Positions 45,238 to 53,157 of a DNA stretch of 64,000 nt are shown here, one piece after another. The position numbers were made by a program, and so were the translations under genes. The stretch comes from Ktedonobacteria bacterium brp13 (GTDB lineage Bacteria > Chloroflexota > Ktedonobacteria > Ktedonobacterales > Ktedonobacteraceae): contig AP024096.1 in NCBI GenBank assembly GCA_015099395.1, positions 2,914,001 to 2,978,000 of the forward strand, read 5' to 3'. Positions within the stretch are counted from its first letter, which is position 1; every line of letters begins with the position of its first letter. The notes under the pieces were generated by a model that had not been told where the DNA came from, searched no databases, and saw only the letters and a list, made by a program, of their open reading frames with translations.

Positions 45238-45666
45238 CTATTTTGTACGCTTCTGTCCAGCGATCGTCGTGAGAAGGTTCCGTAGGAGCATGGCTTCGTC
45301 AGGAGCAAACTCGCCGAGAAAATCCTCATTCATCTGATCCATTTCATGATCAAGCGGCCCTTGTAGATCACATCCGTGGGCCGTCAGCACAACCTTATTC
45401 ACCCGGCGGTCGGTGGCATGCGCCTTGCGCTCAAGCAGCCCCGCCTGCTCCAGGCGATCAAGCAGTCCGGTCATCGTGGCACTATCAAGCAACAAACGTT
45501 CACCAAGCCGGGCACCACTCTGATTATCCTGTTCCCACAGCACCTTGAGCAGGGCATACTGCACAGGGGTCACCTTATATAGTGCCAGCCGTTGCTTAGC
45601 CGACCGCGTCACGCGCTGATAGGCCCTCCCCAGATAAAAGCTGAGGCAATCCTCAATATGTTCCAT
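45238..45666 (-). CDS. MarR-family regulator, copy 1 of inverted pair
   Basis: A 142-residue regulator. The winged helix reads VTPVQYALLKVLWEQDNQSG, LGERLLLDSATMTGLLDRLE and RKAHATDRRVNKVVLTAHG. CAGGAG precedes this ATG; an ATG 5 codons upstream is less likely. It is closely similar to the divergent gene at 46016, and both have the same promoter arrangement with a CTTGTATACAAG palindrome. The two could bind each other's sites or form heterodimers. The ligand is unknown. Confidence 0.88.
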   Translation of the reverse strand: MEHIEDCLSFYLGRAYQRVTRSAKQRLALYKVTPVQYALLKVLWEQDNQSGARLGERLLLDSATMTGLLDRLEQAGLLERKAHATDRRVNKVVLTAHGCDLQGPLDHEMDQMNEDFLGEFAPDEAMLLRNLLTTIAGQKRTK

Positions 45667-45721
45667 AAGAAACTCCTGCACAGAGAGGAAGTCCCTCCTC
45701 CCATCTCAATCTCCATGTCTC

Positions 45722-45771
45722 CAAGTATATAATAAACATGATACTTATGCAATAGTTACTTGTATACAAGT
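45722..45771 (-). promoter_or_regulatory. MarR copy 1 promoter and operator
   Basis: On the minus strand ACTTGTATACAAGT (45758-45771) is followed by TTGCAT, a 17-base spacer and TATACT. The same order and spacing are found in front of copy 2. Confidence 0.7.
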
Positions 45772-45907
45772 TATTTTTGCGAGCAAAAATATACTCCAAC
45801 CCTCCGCAGGGAACGATTATGCTCTTTCACCAAATACTTAGATATCGGGGTGTCATTGTACATGAGATATCTCCCTCCTTTTCTCCTCTTTCCTCGCATA
45901 TAAATAG

Positions 45908-45954
45908 CTTGTATACAAGTAGCTATTGCATAAGTATTGTGTGGATGGTATACT
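45908..45954 (+). promoter_or_regulatory. MarR copy 2 promoter and operator
   Basis: CTTGTATACAAG (45908-45919), then TTGCAT, 17 bases and TATACT. It is a mirror copy of the copy 1 promoter, with ATACTTATGCAATAG-TACTTG shared between the two. Confidence 0.7.
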
Positions 45955-46015
45955 TGCGCATGAGTGATATGAAAGATGATCGTTTCTCTTTTTATGTATC
46001 TGAATAGGAGTCTGT

Positions 46016-46456
46016 ATGGAACAAGTGGAGGATTGCTTAAGTTTTTACCTTGGCAAGGCCTATCAACGCGTGACGCAATCGGCCAAGCAGCGTCTGGCAC
46101 CGTATGGGGTGACACCAGTGCAGTATGCGTTGCTCAAGGTGCTCTGGGAACAGGATGACCAGAGTGGGGCTGAACTTGGTGAGCGTTTGTTACTGGATAG
46201 CGCCACAATTACAGGGCTGCTTGATCGTTTGGAGCAGGCTGGATTGATCGAGCGCAGAGCACATGCGACCGATCGTCGGGTGAATCGAGTGGTGCTCACG
46301 GCTCGCGGACGTGATTTACAGTCTTCCTTGGATTTTGAAATGGATCAGATGAATCAGGATTTTCTCGGCGAGTTCTCTGCTGAGGAGGCGCAAGTCTTGC
46401 GGAAATTTCTGACTTCTATCGCGAGCTGGAAACCAGCTGAAAAAACAGCACATTAA
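46016..46456 (+). CDS. MarR-family regulator, copy 2 of inverted pair
   Basis: A 146-residue paralogue of the gene at 45238-45666, divergent from it, with most residues identical in the DNA-binding part (VTPVQYALLKVLWEQDDQSG, LLLDSATITGLLDRLEQAGL). Differences cluster in the C-terminal dimerisation helix, and there is a short extra tail (PAEKTAH). AATAGGAG lies just upstream. A stem-loop follows at 46514-46541. Confidence 0.88.
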   Translation: MEQVEDCLSFYLGKAYQRVTQSAKQRLAPYGVTPVQYALLKVLWEQDDQSGAELGERLLLDSATITGLLDRLEQAGLIERRAHATDRRVNRVVLTARGRDLQSSLDFEMDQMNQDFLGEFSAEEAQVLRKFLTSIASWKPAEKTAH

Positions 46457-46513
46457 TCTGTTCCAGAAGAGACTATTCAGATCTATATAGGAAATTTTTA
46501 TCATGACGACTTT

Positions 46514-46541
46514 ATGTCCTTTCCTGATGTTGAAAGGACAT
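46514..46541 (+). terminator. Stem-loop after MarR copy 2
   Basis: A 10-bp stem ATGTCCTTTC with an 8-base loop lies 57 bases after the stop codon. There is no T-tract. Confidence 0.5.
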
Positions 46542-46665
46542 TAGCATGTGTATGCCTCTCCCTGTTTTTGGGAAAATTGGGGTATTGACTGGCTATTTTT
46601 CACTTCTATGTCAGGCATGAGGCACATAATGAGTAGTGAGGCGAGAAAAAGGAGCATTTGAGGTT

Positions 46666-47628
46666 ATGGAGCGAATCGTTTTTCTGGATCGGAATCTTCT
46701 CCAATCAACGCTACCCACACTTACCTTTGAGCATCAGTGGCAGGAGTATCCGATGACGCAACCAGAGCAGGTGGAGGAGCGCTTGCAAGGAGCGACGATG
46801 GCCATTACGAATCGTGTTGTGCTATCGGGATCGCTGCTTGATCGCCTACCATCCTTACGCTTTATTTCGGTGGTTGGGACCGGGACAGACTGTATTGATC
46901 TGGAGGCATGCCAGCGAAACGGGATTCTTGTTTCCAATACTCGCGATTGGTGTACTGGTTCCGTGTCGGAGCACGTATTTTCCTTGATTCTGGCATTACA
47001 TCGCCATCTCATGCCTCTCCATGCCGAGATTCAAAGTGGTACCTGGCAACGCTCTCTCTCCCCATATGTTGCGCCGCCTTCTATTCCTTATGATCTCGCC
47101 GGGAGCACGATCGGTTTGATCGGTTATGGGACGCTTGCCAGAACGATAGAACATCTGGCTCAGGCTTTTGGTATGAATGTCCTGATCGCGGAGCATAAAG
47201 GGAGAAGTGCGGCGCGACCGGGGCGAACTTTGTGGCGCGACGTCTTTCTCCAGAGTGATATTGTGACGGTCCTCTGTCCCTTGACGGAGGAGACACGTGG
47301 CCTGCTAGGAGAAGAAGAATTTCGCCTGATGTCTCCACATGCTTTGCTTATCAATTGTGCAAGAGGCGGTATAGTAGATGAGCATGCGCTGGCCGATGCT
47401 CTCCAGAGTGGGAAGATCGCAGGCGCTGGTGTGGATGTGCTCAGTAGTGAGCCGCCGGAGCAGCAGCATGTATTATTAGATCCGCATGTGCCGAATATCA
47501 TCATCACACCGCACCTTGCCTGGTTGAGCAGAAAATCGCTACAAAACCTTGCGGATCAACTGATAGAGAATTTAGAAGCGTTTGTGGCAGGGCAACCGCG
47601 TCGCCTTGTGCAGTTGAATCATCACTGA
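46666..47628 (+). CDS. D-2-hydroxyacid dehydrogenase
   Basis: A 320-residue NAD-dependent dehydrogenase of the D-isomer family. The nucleotide-binding loop is GLIGYGTLART (a Leu in place of the usual Met/Arg position), and the catalytic Arg, Glu and His are in NCARGGIVDE, DVLSSEPP and ITPHLAW. Members reduce 2-oxo acids such as glyoxylate or hydroxypyruvate; the exact substrate is not clear. The start at 46666 is chosen because an upstream ATG extension is not conserved-looking. It is followed 48 bases later by a GNAT gene. Confidence 0.88.
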   Translation: MERIVFLDRNLLQSTLPTLTFEHQWQEYPMTQPEQVEERLQGATMAITNRVVLSGSLLDRLPSLRFISVVGTGTDCIDLEACQRNGILVSNTRDWCTGSVSEHVFSLILALHRHLMPLHAEIQSGTWQRSLSPYVAPPSIPYDLAGSTIGLIGYGTLARTIEHLAQAFGMNVLIAEHKGRSAARPGRTLWRDVFLQSDIVTVLCPLTEETRGLLGEEEFRLMSPHALLINCARGGIVDEHALADALQSGKIAGAGVDVLSSEPPEQQHVLLDPHVPNIIITPHLAWLSRKSLQNLADQLIENLEAFVAGQPRRLVQLNHH

Positions 47629-47676
47629 ACGGAGTGAGAGCGGAGTAGAGATTGAAGAGGAACATACTATTAAACT

Positions 47677-48306
47677 ATGAAACTGAACAATATACAGGTT
47701 ACGTCCATTGGTGATTCACAGATCTCGTCAGCTGGAATGTTGTTAGCAGAAGCGTTCTTTGCCGATCCTTTGAATCAGTACGTTTTTCCAGATCCGGGGG
47801 AGAGAAGACGGGTGCTCTCGTGGTATTTCGCCGCAAGTGTACGAGAGGGGGCTTTATTACGTGCGGTGTATAGCACTGGTGAGCCGATCAAAGGCGTTGC
47901 CGTTTGGGCTCCTCCTGGTTTTCATGAGAGAACGATAGAAAGGGCAAAACAAAGCAATTTGGATCAAATGCAGAGACAATTTGGTACACAAGCGTATCAG
48001 CGGTTTACCTGCGTCATCAACCACCTGGCACGTTTCAGTTCGCAAATAATACCACCTGCCCATTGGTATCTTTCTCTGATAGGAGTCTCTCCCTCTTGCC
48101 AAGGCCAGGGAATAGGAGGGGCCTTACTGGCTCCGGTTCTCCAGCAGGCTGACATGGAAGGCACGTTTTGCGCGTTGGAAACCTTTGAAGAGAAAAATCT
48201 TTCCTTTTACCAACATCATGGGTTTCAGGTAGTTGTCACCACTATCGAGCCACAAAGCCAGTTACGTTTCTGGACAATGAGGCGATCTCCACGCACCAGT
48301 TCCTGA
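47677..48306 (+). CDS. GNAT-family N-acetyltransferase
   Basis: A 209-residue acetyl-CoA-dependent acetyltransferase. The CoA-binding motif is LSLIGVSPSCQGQGIGGALL, and the C-terminal motif is FYQHHGFQVVVTT. The N-terminal part (ISSAGMLLAEAFFADPL) is typical of the subgroup close to antibiotic or small-amine acetylases. It probably shares a transcript with the upstream hydroxyacid dehydrogenase. The substrate is unknown. Confidence 0.85.
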   Translation: MKLNNIQVTSIGDSQISSAGMLLAEAFFADPLNQYVFPDPGERRRVLSWYFAASVREGALLRAVYSTGEPIKGVAVWAPPGFHERTIERAKQSNLDQMQRQFGTQAYQRFTCVINHLARFSSQIIPPAHWYLSLIGVSPSCQGQGIGGALLAPVLQQADMEGTFCALETFEEKNLSFYQHHGFQVVVTTIEPQSQLRFWTMRRSPRTSS

Positions 48307-48314
48307 CCTAGTGG

Positions 48315-48450
48315 TGTAAATACAATAATTAAATGAGGGAGTTTTGTGATAACGCATTGCTGTCTGGTTGCTATAAATCAAACGTTATTTAAAACAATCA
48401 CTCAGCAATTAATTGTATGGAAATTACCTCATTTAATTATTGTATTTACA
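48315..48450. mobile_element. 136-bp AT-rich miniature inverted-repeat element
   Basis: 24-bp perfect terminal repeats (TGTAAATACAATAATTAAAT then GAGG) at 48315-48338 and 48427-48450 enclose about 88 AT-rich bases. The right repeat overlaps the 3' end of a small ORF on the minus strand. No transposase is encoded. Confidence 0.65.
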
Positions 48451-48710
48451 TATAAGACAGAGAGGAGGTCGCCGTTTTCCTTCGCCATCAATTGACAGTA
48501 GATCGTTCCCATATCCTCAGCGGAAAGTAAGACCTCCTGATTGAGCCACCAGGAGAGTAAGCCAAGCAACGACCCTGCTGATGGCAAATATTCGTTCCTG
48601 GGACAGCCATTTGGGTAGCAAAAGTCGTAAATACATGTAGAAATGGCCAGTGTCACATGAGGATGGCTGTCTTCAACAAAGTTGTCAGGCGAAGAGAGGG
48701 AAGATGCCAT
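48429..48710 (-). CDS. Possible small hypothetical protein
   Basis: A 93-residue reading frame (MASSLSSPDNFVEDSHPHVT at the start, LLGLLSWWLNQEVLLSAEDM in the middle). It has no ribosome site that I find and no known motif. Its last residues (SVLYVNTIIK) lie in the miniature element at 48315-48450, so that insertion has changed its end. It may be a decayed gene. Confidence 0.35.
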   Translation of the reverse strand: MASSLSSPDNFVEDSHPHVTLAISTCIYDFCYPNGCPRNEYLPSAGSLLGLLSWWLNQEVLLSAEDMGTIYCQLMAKENGDLLSVLYVNTIIK

Positions 48711-48751
48711 GTGCTCACGAAGATGGTGAGCCGCATTCCTCCGATGAACGC

Positions 48752-49435
48752 TCAGGGGTTCTCTCCACCCGTGCTGTTTGAGTGTTCTTGGGCAAAATGT
48801 GCACGCAAGCCGTCCAGAAACAGTGACAATCCTATTTCAAACTGTGCGGAAGCCCAGGCGGATGAGAAAAGATCAGGGGTGTGAAGAAAAGCAGCAACGC
48901 AGGGAAAGCGTTCTTTATCGATAGAAAGCCTCAAGGCAGGCAGATGTTTCTCATCCTCGTCAGACGCAAGAGAAAAGGGATGGGCTTGTACTTCAAAGAC
49001 ATTGCCCAGAACATAGTTCTGGAGCGTTATTATTCCTATGGCGGCCTCGTTCCCATCAAAGCCAGCATGCCGCAACACATTCAGTGCCCATTCGAAACCC
49101 TCGAAGAACGTGCTCCGCGACGGATCGGCTTCCGCCACGATTCGTGCTCCATCGCGGTGCGCAAGCATCATGTTGCGCAACTGGCGGGCATATATGGTCA
49201 GCCAATCAGCCCAGCCCTGGTCTGGCTCTGGCTCGTGCAGTTCAGCAAAGAAATCAGCCAGCATCAGTTCGGCCATACAGTTAAGCAGTTCTTGCTTGTT
49301 CTTAAAGTGCCAGTACAACGACGGGTTTTGAATATCCAGGTGCGCAGCAAGACGACGTATGGTTAAACTGTCCAACCCAACCTCATCCACTAAATGCAGA
49401 GCGGCACGTGCCACTGTTTCACGTTGTAACGGCAT
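48752..49435 (-). CDS. TetR-family repressor
   Basis: A 227-residue regulator. The HTH reads LTIRRLAAHLDIQNPSLYWH, with FKNKQELL following, and the C-terminal domain is of the TetR_C (tetracycline repressor) type (LMLADFFAEL, FEWALNVLRHAGF, ITLQNYVLGNVF). AAGGAG precedes the ATG. An efflux or modifying gene would be the usual partner; the nearest same-strand gene is the LLM oxidoreductase upstream, which may be its target. Confidence 0.88.
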   Translation of the reverse strand: MPLQRETVARAALHLVDEVGLDSLTIRRLAAHLDIQNPSLYWHFKNKQELLNCMAELMLADFFAELHEPEPDQGWADWLTIYARQLRNMMLAHRDGARIVAEADPSRSTFFEGFEWALNVLRHAGFDGNEAAIGIITLQNYVLGNVFEVQAHPFSLASDEDEKHLPALRLSIDKERFPCVAAFLHTPDLFSSAWASAQFEIGLSLFLDGLRAHFAQEHSNSTGGENP

Positions 49436-49614
49436 TCCTGGTCTCCTTATTTTCGTGTCTTGCCTTTGTTCTGCCCAGGCACCCCTGGTCAGAGATATCT
49501 ATCGCGCTTCTGCCAGGGATGCCCTTGCGAGTAAAGAGAAGAGGCAAATATCTCAGTTGGTACGAGAGCGGGATTGGCTGCGTACCAACCGGGATCTGTA
49601 TCTAAATGATGGTG

Positions 49615-50562
49615 TTAGGCCAAAAATTCGCGAGCGAAGACGCGTAGCGGTTCCAGTTCGAGCACGTTGGCGAAGGTAATGATGAGTTCCTGGACACCAG
49701 CCTCTTCCAGGGCCTCCAGGCGTTTGCGAATGGTAGCGGGGCTACCGATCAATGACTCATTAACTCGCTCACCCAGGCGTGCGAGTATGGCCGGGGGTAT
49801 CTGAGCCAGCGCCTGTTCATCTGTCTCGGCAATCGCGCACATAGTCGTAACGGTGCGGCGGATGCTCGCGTAATCGCGCCCTACGGTGGCGCAGTGGCCC
49901 TGTAACACTTCAAACTTGTGCTTGATCTCAGCGATTGAGCCGTCGACATTGCAGGCATCGCCATATTGCGCGACCAGCTTGAGCGTGACTTTTTCGCCGC
50001 CGCCGCCAATCAGCAGGGGAATGTGTGGTTTCTGAACACCTTTCGGCTGATTGATTGCGCCGCGCACCTGATAGTATTTACCCTCGAAAGTTGCTTCTTC
50101 CTGGGTCCACATCGCGTGAATGACCTGCACTGCCTCGCGCAACATCCGCAGACGCTCAGGGGCATCAGGATATTCATAGCCATAGGCGCGATACTCATGC
50201 TCATACCAGCCCGCACCGATGCCGAAATTCAAACGTCCATGGCTCAATACATCAACGGTGCTGGCCATTTTCGCGAGGAGCGCGGGATTACGGTATCCAT
50301 TACAGGTAACCTTCTGACCAATGCGAATCCTTTTTGTGTCTCGGGCCAGAGCTGCTGTTGTGGTCCAACACTCAAATGTGACCTCCTGAGACGGTTGAGG
50401 AGCCGTGTGAAAATGATCGACTAACCAGGCGGATGTAAAGCCCAGTTCGTCGGCTGTCTGCGCGACTCGTGTCATCGCTTCGTAGGCCTCAACGGGATCT
50501 TTAATGCTGGCCAGATCCATGACCCAACCCTGGGGGAGAGAGATGCCAAATTGTAAAGACAT
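49615..50562 (-). CDS. LLM-class F420-dependent oxidoreductase
   Basis: A 315-residue luciferase-like monooxygenase-fold enzyme using F420 or flavin. The family pattern is FGISLPQGW at the start, then AQTADELGFTSAWLVDHF, a GQKVTCNGYRNPALLAKMAS cofactor segment, and GIGAGWYEHEYRAYG. The C-terminal IGSPATIRKRLEALEEAGVQ is typical. The start at 50562 follows GAAAGG; 26 codons of upstream frame are not conserved-looking. The substrate is unknown. Confidence 0.88.
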   Translation of the reverse strand: MSLQFGISLPQGWVMDLASIKDPVEAYEAMTRVAQTADELGFTSAWLVDHFHTAPQPSQEVTFECWTTTAALARDTKRIRIGQKVTCNGYRNPALLAKMASTVDVLSHGRLNFGIGAGWYEHEYRAYGYEYPDAPERLRMLREAVQVIHAMWTQEEATFEGKYYQVRGAINQPKGVQKPHIPLLIGGGGEKVTLKLVAQYGDACNVDGSIAEIKHKFEVLQGHCATVGRDYASIRRTVTTMCAIAETDEQALAQIPPAILARLGERVNESLIGSPATIRKRLEALEEAGVQELIITFANVLELEPLRVFAREFLA

Positions 50563-51128
50563 AAAGCAGATACCTTTCATTCGTCTGTGGAAAGAGTTGC
50601 CATTGCTGGATAAGAGATGAGAGATAACCTGAGAGAACATAATATCCTCGTTCTACCTCTTATTAGCAAAAAGCCGCATTACCGTCGGCATGACGTTCAA
50701 CACTTCACAACCGCCTTCGGTCATGATGATGTTACCGCCGACATCCACCAAATGCCGCATTCGGCTCGAATGGGAAACGACGATCCGTGACAGAAAAACT
50801 ATGCTCCATAGGAATATATCTTCCTCTTTCGTAAAGAGAAAATGACGGCGGAGGAGAACCTTTTTCCCTGCTAGATGCATGCATCAGAGCTCATGCCAGG
50901 GGGGCTTCACCGCCAGACAGAAGAGAGTTCATCCCCTTTCTCATCCTCTTGACAAACTAGCTTAGCTAGTCATCTTTTCCTCTCCCCAAGAATAATCTAG
51001 CTAAGCTAGTTTGTCAAGGGGGAACGAGAACAGTGAGTCCATAGCTGAGTGCTCGAAAAGAATGATGTGCGTGGAGATCAGCACCGCTTTTAATTGTATT
51101 TCATGGCTCGAATCAAACTGGAGAGAAG
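50563..51128. other. Intergenic region with twin operator-like palindromes
   Basis: About 565 bases. An inverted repeat at 50948-51018 holds a probable promoter toward the LLM gene. An open frame at 50653-50880 (minus, 75 codons, ending MTEGGCEVLNVMPTVMRLFA) may be a relic, but I do not recognise it. Confidence 0.5.
50948..51018 (-). promoter_or_regulatory. Inverted repeat with TTGACA and CTAGCTTAGCTAG dyads
   Basis: 22-bp arms (CTTGACAAACTAGCTTAGCTAG and inverse) at 50948-50969 and 50997-51018. Each contains an odd palindrome CTAGCT-N-AGCTAG directly after TTGACA. On the minus strand the right arm gives TTGACA, 17 bases and TATTCT, a fair promoter with the dyad in the spacer. This looks like a TetR- or MarR-type operator. 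Confidence 0.6.
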
Positions 51129-51299
51129 ATGCGCGCTTTTAGCGGGAACGTTTTTGACGAGTTAGTTCAGGAGCATGGTTTTGTGGTCGCGTATCCAGAT
51201 GGATATAAAGGTTATTGGAATGACGCTCGGCTCTCGTCGAATTTTCCTACCCGTAAAGCTTGCATTGATAATGTTGCATTTACGAAAGCACTCATCTAG
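51129..51299 (+). pseudogene. Fragment of PHB-depolymerase-like esterase
   Basis: A 56-codon frame (FDELVQEHGFVVAYPDGYKG, YWNDARLSSNFPTRKACIDN, VAFTKALI) that matches an internal segment of LpqC/PHB depolymerase-type esterases. The N-terminal export signal and the catalytic Ser, Asp and His regions are absent, so this is a remnant. Confidence 0.6.
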
Positions 51300-51358
51300 G
51301 AAATGCGGAAACAAAAAGGGAGGCTTCGTACATGGCGACGAAGTCTCCCCCTGTTAGC

Positions 51359-52897
51359 TTATAGTGGATGGCTGATGATTGGTTTGAGCGCTGGATAGAG
51401 CGCGGTATAGGTTTCGTACGCTTGCTCATAGATGGGGGCAAGTTCGGCATTTGGCGCTGTACGTTTGGTGATCCTGATGGTCTTTGCGCACGCCTCCTGT
51501 ACAGAGGAGTAGACGCCACCCGCGACACCCGCGAGCAAGGCCGCACCGAAGGCGGGTCCCTCTGAGGCGTTGGTGACGACCAGTTCGACACCCAGCACAT
51601 CGGCGATAATCTGTCGCCATAACGGGCTGCTCGCGCCACCACCGGTAGCACGTACCTGCTTCAGTTCGAGTCCCTGATCACGGATAATGTTGTAGCAATC
51701 CTTCAAGCTAAAGGCCACACCCTCCAGGACGGAGCGGATGAGATGCGCGCGCGTATGGCTGGCTGTCAGACCAATCCAGCCGCCACGAGCATAGGCATCC
51801 AGGTGTGGTGTGCGCTCACCCTGCATATAGGGTAGGAAGATGAGGCCCTCACTACCAGCAGGAACGCGCTCGGCTTCGCGTGCCAGTAGATCATAGGCAT
51901 CGAGCCCCGTCCAGCGCTCCAGAGCACTTTCAGGCAGGCCGATATTGTCGCGCACCCAGTGCAGTGACAGGCCCGCACCCTGTGTGACCCCCATCAGATA
52001 CCAGGCATCAGGGACGGCATGATTGAACGTATGCACACGCGGCACCGGACCCGAGGTGTCCACCTGCGGCGAGTTCGAGTGTGCCAGAACAATACCACTG
52101 GTACCGACTGAGAGCAGGGCTAATCCTGGCTCAACAACGCCGTTACCAACGGCACCACATGCGTTATCCGCACCACCGCCTGCGACCGGCGTACCAGCAG
52201 CCAGACCGGTCAGGGCAGCGACCTCTGCTGTGATGGTCCCGCTCGCAGCATCGGCAGGGACGACCGGCGGCAAGAGTCCTGGATCGAGCCCGATTGCCGC
52301 GAGTACCTCCTGCGACCATCGACCATGCTTTACATCCAGCAAACAGGTACCAGCAGCATCAGAGATCTCCATCGCCTGCACACCAGTCAGACGAAAACGG
52401 ATATAGTCCTTTGGAAGCAAGAGCGTTCGTGCCTTCGCAAAGATTTCAGGCTCATTGTCGCGCACCCAGAGCAGTTTGGGGGCCGTAAAGCCAGTCAGAG
52501 CAGGATTGCTCACATACTCGATAAGCTTGCTCGCGCCAACCTTCTCGGTCATCCAACGGCACTGCTCATCACTACGCTGATCCGCCCAAATAATGCTGCG
52601 GCGCAAGACCTGGCCCTGCTCATCCAGCAAGACCACACCATGCATCTGACCCGAGAGACCCAATCCGCGTACATCTTCCGGCTGAATCCCCTGCTGGGCA
52701 GCCGTACGTAGACAGCTCTGAATCGAAGAGATAGTCGCCTGCCACCATTCAGCAGGCTCCTGCTCTGCCCACCCTGGATGGGGATGGTAGAGCGTATATT
52801 CAACAAAAGCATCAGAGATAACATTCCCATCTTCAGCAGAGAAGAGTGCAGCTTTAACACCCGTAGTACCAAGATCGATACCAAGCAATGTTTGCAT
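51359..52897 (-). CDS. xylB: Xylulokinase
   Basis: A 512-residue FGGY-family kinase that phosphorylates D-xylulose to enter the pentose phosphate pathway. The ATPase start is LLGIDLGTTGVKAALF, the substrate segment LGLSGQMHGVVLLDEQG is specific to xylulokinases, and later motifs GGGADNACGAVGNGV and RATGGGASSPLWRQIIADVL fit. AAGGAG lies about ten bases upstream of the ATG at 52897. It stands alone, without an isomerase gene nearby; the sugar porter at 34912 may supply substrate. Confidence 0.93.
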   Translation of the reverse strand: MQTLLGIDLGTTGVKAALFSAEDGNVISDAFVEYTLYHPHPGWAEQEPAEWWQATISSIQSCLRTAAQQGIQPEDVRGLGLSGQMHGVVLLDEQGQVLRRSIIWADQRSDEQCRWMTEKVGASKLIEYVSNPALTGFTAPKLLWVRDNEPEIFAKARTLLLPKDYIRFRLTGVQAMEISDAAGTCLLDVKHGRWSQEVLAAIGLDPGLLPPVVPADAASGTITAEVAALTGLAAGTPVAGGGADNACGAVGNGVVEPGLALLSVGTSGIVLAHSNSPQVDTSGPVPRVHTFNHAVPDAWYLMGVTQGAGLSLHWVRDNIGLPESALERWTGLDAYDLLAREAERVPAGSEGLIFLPYMQGERTPHLDAYARGGWIGLTASHTRAHLIRSVLEGVAFSLKDCYNIIRDQGLELKQVRATGGGASSPLWRQIIADVLGVELVVTNASEGPAFGAALLAGVAGGVYSSVQEACAKTIRITKRTAPNAELAPIYEQAYETYTALYPALKPIISHPL

Positions 52898-53157
52898 AAT
52901 AGAAAAAGCTCCTTCGCCATGCAAATTGTGTCATCGACCTGATTGTACGCCAGATTCGCCAAAGAACCAAACGGTTGACATACCATTACCGTTCAGAGAA
53001 GATTGATCTCTTACTACCTGAGGAAGATCTTTTACACTTCTTTTGCAGAATTTTGATATGCACATGTTATGGTTGTACATGAAACTAATTATGGATAAGA
53101 GAGATACGTTTTCTTATCCATAAGTAGAAATATGAGAGCATCCACAAGAGGTGATCG

